64,000 nt of DNA, taken from JAFAHS01 sp046728175 (GTDB taxonomy: Bacteria; Desulfobacterota; Binatia; Binatales; Binataceae). The DNA lies in NCBI GenBank assembly GCA_046728175.1, contig JBKPEA010000034.1, forward strand, positions 12,589-76,588. Direction: 5' to 3'. Of this stretch, positions 8,416 to 20,264 are shown piece by piece. The translations under genes and the position numbers were made by a program. How positions within the stretch are numbered: position 1 is the stretch's first letter; each line of letters begins with the position of its first letter. The notes below the pieces were generated by a model. It was not told where the DNA came from. It worked only from the letters and a program-made list of their open reading frames with translations, and did no database searches.

Positions 8416-9562
8416 CGGGGTCGAAGAGTTTCCGGTACTCGTCGAGCGCAAAGCGATCGGTCATTCCGGCGACGTAGTCCGCTACTACACGTGCAATTGG
8501 CTCGCGATCCTGTTCTGCCCGTTTGAGAATATGTTCCGGCATCTGCCCCGGTTCCGCCAGATAGGTTTCGAAGAGCCGGGCGAGCACCCTACCCGCTTTT
8601 TCCGTCATCCGGTTCACTCGATAGTGCCGGTACAGCCGGTGGCGCATGATCTCCTTGAGTTCCGCGACTTGCAGGGCCATTTCTGGTGAAAACGCGGCCA
8701 GCCTCCTTCCGGCTAGCCTGATTCCTTCCACGCTTCGAATCGAGGATTGCTCGACGTCCGACGCTATCTGGGTGACCAGATCCGTGGACATCGCATCGAT
8801 CATCCGAATCACGGTCTGACTCCGTACCACCCGCAGATCGCCGTCGCGAACACTCTCGCGCGCCTGCGCGGATGCGCTTCGATATAGCAAGGACGGGTTC
8901 AAATCCTCGACGGTCAACATCTGTGCTTTGACTCCATCGTCAACATCGTGCGCCAGATAGGCGATTTCGTCGGCCTGGTCGACGATCTGCGCTTCGAGGC
9001 ATGGCCAGGTGGAAGGGTCGAACTCTAGCGCCGCCGGACGATCCTGAAAATTAGAGTGTTTGATGATGCCCTCGCGCACCTCGAAAGTAAGATTAAGCCC
9101 CCGAAAATTCGGATAACGGATTTCGATCCAATCGATGGTGCGCAGGCTCTGCGCGTTGTGATCAAAACCGCCGTACGAGGACATCAACTCGTTCAGGAAG
9201 CGCTCCCCGGCGTGTCCAAAGGGAGTATGGCCGAGGTCATGAGCGAGTGCGATCGCCTCGGCCAGCTCGACGTTCAGCCCCAGCGACCGCGCGACGGTTC
9301 GGGTTATCTGCGCTGCCTCGAGGGTATGGGTGAGACGCGTCCGATAGTAGTCGCCCTCGTGATTCACGAAGACCTGGGTCTTGTATTCGAGGCGGCGAAA
9401 GGCGGCGGAGTGAATGATTCGATCGCGGTCTCGTTGAAACGCGGTCCGCATCGGATGTTCGGGTTCGGGGAATCGGCGCCCGCGACTGTTGGCCGACAGC
9501 ATTGCATAGGGCGCAAGGGTCCGCTGTTCGATTTCCTCGAGGGCCTGCCGATTTAAGAGCAT
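8402..9562 (-). CDS. dgt: Deoxyguanosinetriphosphate triphosphohydrolase-like protein
   Basis: 386 residues from ATG 9562 (MLLNRQALEE); longer frames begin with low-complexity sequence made by a local DNA repeat. This is an HD-domain dNTP triphosphohydrolase. The metal ligands are visible: a histidine in THTLEAAQI, and the HD pair in AHDLGHTPFGHAGE, followed by a later aspartate in DQADEIAYLAHDVDDG. Family members cleave dNTPs to deoxynucleosides and tripolyphosphate and so control the dNTP pool. The length and the LEYKTQVFVNHEGDYYRTRLTH region match the type-2 (DgtP-like) subgroup. A TPR gene overlaps its 3' end. It is divergent from rlpA. Confidence 0.9.
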   Translation of the reverse strand: MLLNRQALEEIEQRTLAPYAMLSANSRGRRFPEPEHPMRTAFQRDRDRIIHSAAFRRLEYKTQVFVNHEGDYYRTRLTHTLEAAQITRTVARSLGLNVELAEAIALAHDLGHTPFGHAGERFLNELMSSYGGFDHNAQSLRTIDWIEIRYPNFRGLNLTFEVREGIIKHSNFQDRPAALEFDPSTWPCLEAQIVDQADEIAYLAHDVDDGVKAQMLTVEDLNPSLLYRSASAQARESVRDGDLRVVRSQTVIRMIDAMSTDLVTQIASDVEQSSIRSVEGIRLAGRRLAAFSPEMALQVAELKEIMRHRLYRHYRVNRMTEKAGRVLARLFETYLAEPGQMPEHILKRAEQDREPIARVVADYVAGMTDRFALDEYRKLFDPDERV

Positions 9563-9604
9563 CGTGCTCGGAATGCTACCATGCGCCCGAAGAGGGTTGC
9601 ACGT

Positions 9605-9642
9605 TTGGAGCAGTGCTGGCCTGTTGGAGCAGTGCTGGCCTG
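9605..9642. repeat. Two tandem copies of a 19-bp direct repeat
   Basis: The 19-base unit beginning TTGGAGCAGTG and ending GGCCTG occurs twice without a gap (9605-9623 and 9624-9642). An imperfect third copy begins at 9643 (TTGTCGCAGTG). It lies in the 205-base divergent region between dgt and rlpA, so it could be a tandem regulator site or simply a replication-slippage product. A TATAAT hexamer at 9757-9762 is a possible -10 for rlpA. Confidence 0.8.
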
Positions 9643-9767
9643 TTGTCGCAGTGACCAAGATCACGGTTGACGAAACCCGGGCAATGATCGATTGGGTTTG
9701 GAAATCAATTCGTCTGTCCCGACGGATCCCTCTTCATTGGCCCACCCCTCGTCTCCTATAATTTCGT

Positions 9768-10484
9768 GTGAACTGGGATGGGGTGGTGGAAGGATCGGAA
9801 GCAGGTCGCGGATTTCGTGGTGCGGTTGGACTGGGCGTCGCGAGCCTGGTGTTCGCCGGATGCGCCACAACTCGACCGCACCCTCCCCCTGCCCCACCGG
9901 TGGTCGCCTCGATACCCGCCGCCTCCGCGCCTACATATTCGCAGTTCGGCGTCGCCTCGTGGTACGGCCCGGGGTTCAACGGTCATGCGACCTCGAGCGC
10001 TGAGATTTACAATCAAGACGACCTGACGGCCGCCTCGACCCTCTACCCTCTTGGGAGCCACGTGATGGTAACCAACCTCGATAACCGGCGATCCGTCGAG
10101 GTGCGAATCAACGATCATGGCCCCTACGTGAAGGGCCGTAAAATCGACCTGTCGCGCAAAGCAGCGACGATCCTCGGCGTGACGGGACCTGGGACCGCAC
10201 GCGTAAGACTCGATTTGATGAGTGTTCCGCCAGGCGCATCGCCTATGGGAACACCGCCCCGCTATTTCGTACAGCTTGGCTCTTTCGCCAGCCCGTCTAA
10301 CGCGAATCAGCTACGTTCCGAACTGTCCGCGTACTATCCTGACGTTCGCGTGGACCAGGTCGATGCGGGCAGTCATCGCTACTATCGGGTGCGGATGGGC
10401 GGGTTTGCGACGCGCCGTGAGGCACAGGCGCGCGCGGATCAGAGCTCACGCTTCGGCTTGCCCATCATCATCGTAAGCGAATGA
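9768..10484 (+). CDS. rlpA: RlpA-like septal ring lytic transglycosylase lipoprotein
   Basis: About 238 residues. A hydrophobic stretch ends in a lipobox (LVFAGC, Cys near residue 32), so it should be an outer-membrane lipoprotein. A proline-rich linker leads to the double-psi beta-barrel (about residues 58-148), beginning FGVASWYGPGFNGHATSS and containing VRINDHGPY with the catalytic-type aspartate. A SPOR domain follows (about 163-236, starting YFVQLGSFAS). RlpA cleaves naked glycan strands at the division septum, and SPOR binds those strands. The exact start is unsure: GTG 9768 is used, with in-frame GTGs at 9783 and 9786. The last four bases overlap the next gene. Confidence 0.88.
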   Translation: MNWDGVVEGSEAGRGFRGAVGLGVASLVFAGCATTRPHPPPAPPVVASIPAASAPTYSQFGVASWYGPGFNGHATSSAEIYNQDDLTAASTLYPLGSHVMVTNLDNRRSVEVRINDHGPYVKGRKIDLSRKAATILGVTGPGTARVRLDLMSVPPGASPMGTPPRYFVQLGSFASPSNANQLRSELSAYYPDVRVDQVDAGSHRYYRVRMGGFATRREAQARADQSSRFGLPIIIVSE

Positions 10485-11812
10485 AGTCATATCTCGGCGT
10501 TCCTCGGAGTGCCGCGCGGCTGGCGACCGCGGCGTGCGGGATTCTGTTGGCGGGCTGCGCCTATGCTCTCGTCAACGGCCATTCCCTCAATCAGGCCAAC
10601 GTCGACAAGGTCGAGCAGGGACTTCAGCAAATTCGGCAACTCAGCTTTCTCAGGCCGGTGCCGCTGGTGGTGAAAGATCGCGACCAGGCTGAGCAGCAGA
10701 TGGAAGGCGACCTGACGCGCGATTACACGGACGATCAATTGCGCGCCGACGGCGCAGCCGGAGCTCTGGTGGGTCTGTACCCTTCCGGCATCGACCTCAA
10801 GGCGGAATCGCTCAAGCTGCTGCGCAACCAGGTCGCAGGCTTTTACGATCCTCATTCCAAGGAGATGGTTTTGGTGGCTGGCGGCACCAACCTGGGCTTG
10901 TTCACCAACGCCGCCGAGTTTGTCGCCCAGCACGATGTCGGCGGCGAAATGGTGCTGGCTCATGAGCTTACCCACGCGCTCCAGGATCAATATTTCGATC
11001 TCGACAAAAAGCTCGACCAGGTGAAGAACAACGACGATCGCGCGCTGGCGCTCAAGGCGGTGGCAGAAGGTGACGCGACGCTGGCCGGCTATGCCTACGT
11101 GACCGGCCGGATGGACGCCTCGGTGGTAGATGGGCTGCTCGGGTATCTCCCCGAGATCGCCAAGGAGCTGACAAAAGAAGCCCCCGATACCCCCGACGGG
11201 CTCTCGATTCCCCTGATCTTCCAATATTCCGATGGCGTCCGACTCGTTGCAGAGGCTTACCGGCGTGGAGGGTGGCAGGCCGTCGACGCGCTTTACGCGA
11301 ACCCGCCCCTCTCGACGCACCAGGTCATTCATTCGGAAGATTACTTCATTCATCCGACGCCGCCGGTGAGCGTGGCAGTCCACGGGTACGAGCGAACGAT
11401 GAGTTCCTGGAGCAAGGTGGATGACGACACGTACGGGGAACTGCTGCTGCGCCTTATCCTGCAGCGCAGCCTCGGCAAGGACGCGCTGGAAGTGGCACTG
11501 GCGGGACGCTGGGCGGGGGATCAGATGGTCATCCTGCAATCCGGCCGCCAGATCTCGGTAATATGGTTGCTGGTATTTGCGGACAGTGGCACTGCGGCGA
11601 AATTCGCGGCGGTCTACATGACGACCCTGGACAAACTGCTCGGCAATACGAGGCACGAGCTCGACTATCGCGACCGCGAAGTGTTGGTGGCTATCGGCGC
11701 CGCGGCGCAGGCGATAGAAACCCTGGAGCCGTCCATATGGTCGGAGAGTCGAATCGGAAGGGCGACCGGGGCCGAACTACCCCGCTCCTCCGGTCCCGCG
11801 CCTGGACAATAG
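10481..11812 (+). CDS. Zincin-like (HExxH) lipoprotein of unknown function
   Basis: 443 residues, starting with ATGA overlapped with the rlpA stop, so the two are probably translationally coupled. The N-terminus is a lipoprotein signal with lipobox LLAGC (Cys26). The middle carries H161-E-L-T-H165 in LAHELTHALQDQYFDL, with a downstream EGDAT (E196), the pattern of gluzincin-type metalloproteases. Residues 95-150 include an FYDPHSKEMVLV strand pair that typically precedes the HExxH helix in this family. It is presumably periplasmic and facing peptidoglycan. The substrate is unknown; the coupling to RlpA hints at a role in cell-wall or envelope remodelling. The 3' end overlaps the convergent Nudix gene by 36 bases. 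Confidence 0.72.
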   Translation: MKSYLGVPRSAARLATAACGILLAGCAYALVNGHSLNQANVDKVEQGLQQIRQLSFLRPVPLVVKDRDQAEQQMEGDLTRDYTDDQLRADGAAGALVGLYPSGIDLKAESLKLLRNQVAGFYDPHSKEMVLVAGGTNLGLFTNAAEFVAQHDVGGEMVLAHELTHALQDQYFDLDKKLDQVKNNDDRALALKAVAEGDATLAGYAYVTGRMDASVVDGLLGYLPEIAKELTKEAPDTPDGLSIPLIFQYSDGVRLVAEAYRRGGWQAVDALYANPPLSTHQVIHSEDYFIHPTPPVSVAVHGYERTMSSWSKVDDDTYGELLLRLILQRSLGKDALEVALAGRWAGDQMVILQSGRQISVIWLLVFADSGTAAKFAAVYMTTLDKLLGNTRHELDYRDREVLVAIGAAAQAIETLEPSIWSESRIGRATGAELPRSSGPAPGQ

Positions 11813-12277
11813 CGAGATGGCTTTTCCTATCAGGCTGCGCTCGTCCTTGTAGCTTGCCCGTCGGCAGGCCTCTTCGGCACTGTACCACGCTACTTCTTCG
11901 ATCTCCCCGTCGTGAGCATTGGAATCGCCGCCCACAAATTCCATCGTGAAGAACCGCACCCGCTTGAAAATTCGCACCAGCGAAGCTTCTGGTTGGTCGC
12001 GCCACGAGAAGACGTAGGACACGTCGCCCAGCGGTTCGATATGTCCTACTTCCAGGCCGGTCTCTTCGCGCACCTCGCGCACCGCCGCGTCTTCGGCGCT
12101 TTCCCCTTGCTCGATATGACCTTTCGGCAACGCCCAGGTGTCGGCTCCTTTGGGGCGAATCAGCGCGAACTCAAGTCCGCCGTCGTGCCGGCGCCGGTAT
12201 ACGAGGCCGCCCGCGGATACTTCGCGCCGGACCGGCAGCTTGGGGCGCGGGCTCTTGTGGTTAGCGTCTTCGGCCAT
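11777..12277 (-). CDS. Nudix hydrolase
   Basis: 166 residues from ATG 12277, chosen because it overlaps the recG stop by one base (TGATG). The Nudix box is complete: G53-x5-E59 followed by REVREETGL (residues 67-75). The sequence before it, LIRPKGADTWALPKGHIEQGE, is like diadenosine-polyphosphate or NTP pyrophosphohydrolases (MutT/Ap4A group). It should hydrolyse a nucleoside diphosphate linked to another moiety in the cytosol. It is the last gene of the pyrimidine-recG transcription unit and converges with the zincin gene, overlapping its end by 36 bases. The exact substrate cannot be inferred. Confidence 0.85.
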   Translation of the reverse strand: MAEDANHKSPRPKLPVRREVSAGGLVYRRRHDGGLEFALIRPKGADTWALPKGHIEQGESAEDAAVREVREETGLEVGHIEPLGDVSYVFSWRDQPEASLVRIFKRVRFFTMEFVGGDSNAHDGEIEEVAWYSAEEACRRASYKDERSLIGKAISLLSRRGTGGAG

Positions 12278-14403
12278 CAGCCGACGTCCCCAAGACTGAA
12301 GCCAAGCGAGAGCATCCGGCGAATCGCCTTGCGCGCACCGGCCGATGAGGGACTTTGGAGGTCGGGATCGTGCTTGAGCCACTCTTCGGCCAGCTCGCGC
12401 GATCGCTGTATAAGGCGGTCATCGCGCACCAGGTGGACGAACCGCAGCGGTAACGCGCCGGTCTGCCTTGCGCCCAGAAGGTCGCCCGGCCCTCGCAGTT
12501 TTAGGTCAGCCTCTGCGACCTGCGCACCGGTGGTACAGGTGGTCATTAACCTCAGGCGCTCGCGCGCAACCTCGTCTGCCTCGGCTGACGCAACCAGGCA
12601 GCAGCGCGCCGCCGCGTTCCCCCGCCCTACCCTGCCGCGAAGTTGATGCACCTGAGCAAGTCCGTACCGCTCCGCGGCGATGATTGCGATCACCGTCGCT
12701 TCCGGTACATCGATGCCGACCTCGACAACGGTGGTTGAAACGAGAACTTGCACCACGCCATCGCGAAACTGAGCCATCACGCGTTCCTTGTCCGTGGCGC
12801 TCATCCTGCCGTGCATGATCCCAACCCGATAGTCCCTCAATGTACTCCTTTTTAGACGCTCGGCGGCTGCGGCGACGGAGCGCATTTCTTCATCAGGCGC
12901 GTCAATCCGGGGCAGCACGTAGTAGGCTCGACAGCCCGCGGCCAGCTCGCCGCGCACGATCTCCTCGACCCGGTCGAGGTCCGTTTCACTGAAGATCAGG
13001 GTTTCCACCGGCGTGCGGCCAGGCGGCAGTTCGTCAAGAAATGAAATATTCAGATTGGCAAACAGGCTCAGGGCCAGACTTCTTGGTATCGGCGTAGCGG
13101 TCATCATCAGCAGATTCGCCCCGGGGCCCAGGGCCTTCAGTTTCGCGCGGTCGAACACGCCGAAGCGATGCTGCTCGTCGATGATTCCAAGACCCAGACC
13201 CTTTACTCGTACCCGTTCCTGAATGATTGCCTGCGTGCCGAACACTAGGGGCAGGGCGCCGGAGTTGAGGCGGCGCAGGAGGGTCGCCCGGGCGCTACCT
13301 TGTACCTTGCCCGTCAGTAGCGCGGCTGGAATCCCGAGGTTTCCGCATAGCCGCTGAAAACTCGCGTGGTGCTGCTCGGCCAGCAGCTCGGTCGGGGCCA
13401 TCATCACCACCTGGTAGCCGGCATCGATCGCACTTAGTGCAGCGCAGAAGGCCACTAGCGTCTTGCCGCTGCCCACATCCCCAAGCAGCATGCGGTTCAT
13501 CTGCGTGGGCCGTTCCAGGTCGGCGGAGATTTCGCCGATCGCGCGTGACTGCGCACCGGTCAGTCGGAACGGCAAGCTCGCGAGCCAGGCGCTGGTCTTC
13601 GCCGCGCCGCCTTCGATAGCGATCCCCGGGCGCTGCGCCGCGCGTTCCCGTTCCAGGCTCAGTGCCAGCTCGAAGGCGAACAACTCATCGAAGGCTAGTG
13701 ACAGGTGCTCCAGCGAACGTTCCGCATTCAATGCGTCTACGTCGGCGCCCGCGGAGGGCTGGTGCAAGCCGGTCAGGGCCTGCGCTACGGAGAGAAAGTC
13801 ATGGTGCACCTCCCCCGGAATAGAAGAACCAACTTGCTGCTCCACCTCGCGAAGCGTGTTCAGCGCGATGCCGGCGAAGACCCGCTGACTCATTCCCGCG
13901 GGAAGGTTGTAGTAAGGGCGAACCGGGGGCGGCGTGCCCGTGGAGAGAAGGTGGATTTCGGGTTGGACGATTTCGATATCTCCTTGCGGTGTCTCGGTCA
14001 CACGACCGTGGGCGAGGACGCGTTCGCCCGACGGGAGCCTTCCGCGCATGTAGCCGGGCAGATTAAACCACACCACCCGGACCCGGATGGGGCCGCTGCT
14101 TAACCATCCGCTTGCCAAGCGCCTCCACGGCGCTCCCCGCATCGGGCGTTCGCTGACGCCGCCCAGCTCGGCCTCGACGGTTACGATAGTGCCGGGAACC
14201 AAGGCGCTGAGCGGGGTCAGATGGCGCCAATCCTGATAGCGCGAGGGCAGATGAAAAATCAGGTCGCGGACGGTTGCGATGCCGCGCTCGGCGAGGGCCG
14301 CCGCCCGTTTGGGCCCGATTCCCGACAGGGTTACGATGCTCGTTTCGAGGGAAGGCGCGTGCGATTTGAGGATTGCAGGCTTCGCAGCGTCTGTCGCGCG
14401 CAT
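12277..14403 (-). CDS. recG: ATP-dependent DNA helicase RecG
   Basis: 708 residues from ATG 14403, preferred over an ATG nine codons upstream because AAGGA lies seven bases before it. RecG remodels stalled replication forks and branch-migrates Holliday junctions. An N-terminal wedge region with a helix-hairpin-helix-like LSGIGPKRAAALAERGI is followed by the OB-type domain. The helicase motor follows, with Walker A GDVGSGKT, motif II as DEQH (LGIIDEQHRFG), TATPIPRS, and motif VI QLRGRVGRG. The TRG-like C-terminus is present, so it looks complete. It lies 56 bases after carB in the pyrimidine unit, an unusual but not unique place for recG. Confidence 0.95.
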   Translation of the reverse strand: MRATDAAKPAILKSHAPSLETSIVTLSGIGPKRAAALAERGIATVRDLIFHLPSRYQDWRHLTPLSALVPGTIVTVEAELGGVSERPMRGAPWRRLASGWLSSGPIRVRVVWFNLPGYMRGRLPSGERVLAHGRVTETPQGDIEIVQPEIHLLSTGTPPPVRPYYNLPAGMSQRVFAGIALNTLREVEQQVGSSIPGEVHHDFLSVAQALTGLHQPSAGADVDALNAERSLEHLSLAFDELFAFELALSLERERAAQRPGIAIEGGAAKTSAWLASLPFRLTGAQSRAIGEISADLERPTQMNRMLLGDVGSGKTLVAFCAALSAIDAGYQVVMMAPTELLAEQHHASFQRLCGNLGIPAALLTGKVQGSARATLLRRLNSGALPLVFGTQAIIQERVRVKGLGLGIIDEQHRFGVFDRAKLKALGPGANLLMMTATPIPRSLALSLFANLNISFLDELPPGRTPVETLIFSETDLDRVEEIVRGELAAGCRAYYVLPRIDAPDEEMRSVAAAAERLKRSTLRDYRVGIMHGRMSATDKERVMAQFRDGVVQVLVSTTVVEVGIDVPEATVIAIIAAERYGLAQVHQLRGRVGRGNAAARCCLVASAEADEVARERLRLMTTCTTGAQVAEADLKLRGPGDLLGARQTGALPLRFVHLVRDDRLIQRSRELAEEWLKHDPDLQSPSSAGARKAIRRMLSLGFSLGDVG

Positions 14404-14459
14404 CCGATTCCTTTCTCCTGGTGCGCGCATCTCGGTGTGCCAGATCGGCGAGGACGAGG

Positions 14460-17666
<3,207 letters not shown>

Positions 17667-17694
17667 GTTACTAAATCAGTCTCGACCGTAGCGG

Positions 17695-18900
17695 TCATCC
17701 CTCTGCGTTGCCCGCTTCCTCGGCGGCAATCCGATCGAGTGTGTCCAAGCCATGACGCGGGAACATCTCGACCACTCGCTTGAAGCGGCGGAACAAATAG
17801 CTCGCATCGTGAGGACCGGGCGATGCTTCGGGATGATATTGCACCGAGAAGAACGGCGTGCCCTGCCCGCGCATCCCTTCCAGGGTCCGGTCGTTGAGAT
17901 TCAGATGCGAGAGCTCGGCTCGTCCTTTCAGGGAGTCGGTGTCGACGGCAAATCCATGGTTCTGCGAAGTGATCTCCACTCGCTGGGTGCGCAGGTCGAC
18001 CACCGGATGGTTCGCGCCGTGATGTCCAAAATCGAGCTTGTAAGTTTGCCCGCCCAACGCGAGGCCCAGGATTTGATGTCCGAGGCAGATACCGAAGACC
18101 GGTTTCTTTCCCAGCACGCCTGCGACGGCCTTATGCGCATACGGCAGCGCGGCTGGATCGCCGGGTCCATTGGACAGAAAGATCCCGTCCGGGTTTTCTG
18201 CGAGAATTTGTTGCGCACTCGAATCTGCGGGCAGGACCCGCACCCGAAGGCCGGTGGCAACCAGCCGGCGCAGAATGTTCAGTTTGATTCCGTAGTCGAG
18301 AGCAACCACGCGCGGTGCATCGCGCAGCTCCTCCTTGGTCACGGCCCGGTAGCCATACCCGAGCTGCCAATCCGCAAGGTCCCAATCGTGAGCCTCGTTG
18401 CAAGTAACCTGTTTGACCAGATCCCGACCTACCAGTCCGGGCGACGCCTGCGCTTTTCTGACCAGCGACTGCGGATCGAGATCGATGCTGGAAAGGACGG
18501 CTTGCTGCGCTCCATGGGTGCGGATGTGGCGCACCAGGGCGCGCGTGTCAATTCCTTCTATTCCGACGATTCCCGCATCGGTCAGGTACTCGTGGAGCGG
18601 GACTTCGGCGCGCCAGTTCGAGGGCCGCTCGCAGCATTGCCTAACGATAAACCCTTCGACGTAGACCCGGCGGGACTCGACATCCTCTCGATTAGCGCCC
18701 ACGTTGCCAATCTCGGGATAGGTCATGCAGACCAGCTGGCCCTTGTAAGATGGATCCGTCAGCACTTCCTGGTATCCGGTCATCGCAGTGTTGAACACTA
18801 CTTCGCCGGTGGCCTCGCCCACCGCGCCGAATGCAAGACCGCGATAGATCTTTCCATCCGCGAGGGCCAGCAGCGCAGCTCGTTTATCCCGCCCTGCCAT
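17695..18900 (-). CDS. carA: Carbamoyl-phosphate synthase small subunit
   Basis: 401 residues. The N-terminal CarA-specific domain begins RAALLALADGKIYRGLAFG and includes FNTAMTGYQEVLTDPSY. The C-terminal class-I glutamine amidotransferase has the nucleophile cysteine in VFGICLGHQILG and the His-x-Glu pair in VQYHPEASPGPHD. It releases ammonia from glutamine and passes it to CarB. The ATG overlaps the pyrC stop by one base (TGATG). Nothing is missing. It sits in the order pyrC-carA-carB, as in many bacterial pyr operons. Confidence 0.97.
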   Translation of the reverse strand: MAGRDKRAALLALADGKIYRGLAFGAVGEATGEVVFNTAMTGYQEVLTDPSYKGQLVCMTYPEIGNVGANREDVESRRVYVEGFIVRQCCERPSNWRAEVPLHEYLTDAGIVGIEGIDTRALVRHIRTHGAQQAVLSSIDLDPQSLVRKAQASPGLVGRDLVKQVTCNEAHDWDLADWQLGYGYRAVTKEELRDAPRVVALDYGIKLNILRRLVATGLRVRVLPADSSAQQILAENPDGIFLSNGPGDPAALPYAHKAVAGVLGKKPVFGICLGHQILGLALGGQTYKLDFGHHGANHPVVDLRTQRVEITSQNHGFAVDTDSLKGRAELSHLNLNDRTLEGMRGQGTPFFSVQYHPEASPGPHDASYLFRRFKRVVEMFPRHGLDTLDRIAAEEAGNAEG

Positions 18901-20264
18901 CAGGTCTCTCCAGGTCGGCCGTCGTATACGATTTCGCCACCGACCATCGTCAGAATTGCTCTTCCCTTAAGCCGCATTCCCATGAAGGGCGTATTACGAC
19001 TCTTTGAACGAAAGCGATCCGGTTCCACCGCCCAGTCGAGGTTCGGGTCAATTACCGTGACGTCGGCCACGGACCCGGTGGCCAAGGTCCCCCGCTCAAG
19101 CCTCAGGAGTCGGGCAGGATTCACGCTCATCATCTCAACCAGCCGCGCCGCACCGATCACAGATCGGTGCACGAGCTCCAGCGCTAACCCCAATGAGGTC
19201 TCAAGGCCCACTATCCCGTTGGCACAGTCTGCGAAGATTTCTGCTAAGCGCGGTGACAGCTGAGGAGCGTCGCGGCTTACGCTGAAGAAGTCCGCGAGTT
19301 GCTCGAGATGCTTCGCGGCCGGTTCATGGGGAGCGTGATCAGATGCAATCATGTCGATCGTTCCGTCGGCAATTGCTGCGCGGAGCGCTTCGACGTCTCC
19401 TGATGCACGCAGAGGCGGGTTCATCTTAGCGTTGGGGCCCCAGCGAAGCGTCGCCGCTTCGTCGAGCGCAAAATGATGCGGCGTCACTTCGCAGGTGACC
19501 TGCGCGCCCCGGCCTCGAGCCTCGCGTACCAGCTCAAGCGATTCGCGGGTAGAGACGTGTGCGATATGCACCGGAGCCCGAGTCGCGACCGCCAATGCGA
19601 GATCTCTTTGGACGCGCTTTGCTTCAGCGGCGTTCGGGTAACCTCTGAGGCCCAGCCGTTTGGCCACGATGCCGGCATTAATTGCACCATTGCAGGACAG
19701 GCTGCGATCCTCTTCGTGCAACGAAATCGCGTAACCGAGCGCGCTGATTTCATTTAGAGCGTGGGTCAGGAGCGCCTCATCGTCGACCGGCATGCCATCG
19801 TCGGAAAAGAGTCGCGCGCCGGCATCAGTCATGGCCCTGTAGTCGACGCCAGCCCGTCCCTCGAGCCCGCGAGTCACGGCCGCTACCGGAATGAGTCGTG
19901 AGCTGTGCGTCGCGCGGGCGCGTTCGAGCATATAGCCCGTGACCTCCTGCGAATCATTGACCGGTCGCGTGTTGGCCATCGCGGCCACCGTGGTGAACCC
20001 ACCCGCGGCTGCAGCGCGCAGACCGCTGGCGATGGTTTCCTTTTCGGGGAAGCCGGGATCGCGCAGATGTACGTGAACATCGATCAGCCCCGGCACCACC
20101 CAACACGATTGCGCATTGACGATCGCGCTACCTTCAGGCGCCACCGCGCTCCCCGGCAGGCCTATTGAAGCAATCTTGCCCTCGACCGCGAGGAGGTCGT
20201 AGACACCCTCGGTCCCGGTTCCCGGATCAACTACATAGCCCCCGCGCAACAGGGTCGCCGTCAC
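18900..20264 (-). CDS. pyrC: Dihydroorotase
   Basis: 454 residues from a GTG that overlaps the pyrB-fusion stop by four bases. It is an amidohydrolase that closes N-carbamoyl-aspartate to dihydroorotate. Metal ligands are visible in DVHVHLRDPGFPEKE (residues around 62-76), in VHIAHVST, and in the catalytic IASDHAPH. The length and the HLRDPG motif place it with the type-I (PyrC, Aquifex/Bacillus-like) dihydroorotases rather than the short type-II enzymes. Some type-I enzymes assemble with aspartate carbamoyltransferase, which is notable because its neighbour is an unusual ATCase fusion. It appears catalytically complete. Confidence 0.95.
   Translation of the reverse strand: MTATLLRGGYVVDPGTGTEGVYDLLAVEGKIASIGLPGSAVAPEGSAIVNAQSCWVVPGLIDVHVHLRDPGFPEKETIASGLRAAAAGGFTTVAAMANTRPVNDSQEVTGYMLERARATHSSRLIPVAAVTRGLEGRAGVDYRAMTDAGARLFSDDGMPVDDEALLTHALNEISALGYAISLHEEDRSLSCNGAINAGIVAKRLGLRGYPNAAEAKRVQRDLALAVATRAPVHIAHVSTRESLELVREARGRGAQVTCEVTPHHFALDEAATLRWGPNAKMNPPLRASGDVEALRAAIADGTIDMIASDHAPHEPAAKHLEQLADFFSVSRDAPQLSPRLAEIFADCANGIVGLETSLGLALELVHRSVIGAARLVEMMSVNPARLLRLERGTLATGSVADVTVIDPNLDWAVEPDRFRSKSRNTPFMGMRLKGRAILTMVGGEIVYDGRPGET

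Noticed and set aside
10487..11656. 389-codon minus-strand frame across the zincin lipoprotein gene
   Set aside because: The plus strand has a lipobox and an HExxH motif; the opposite frame has neither family motifs nor a start context.
17752..19263. 503-codon plus-strand frame across carA and pyrC
   Set aside because: It is antisense to two well-conserved genes and shows no family signature.
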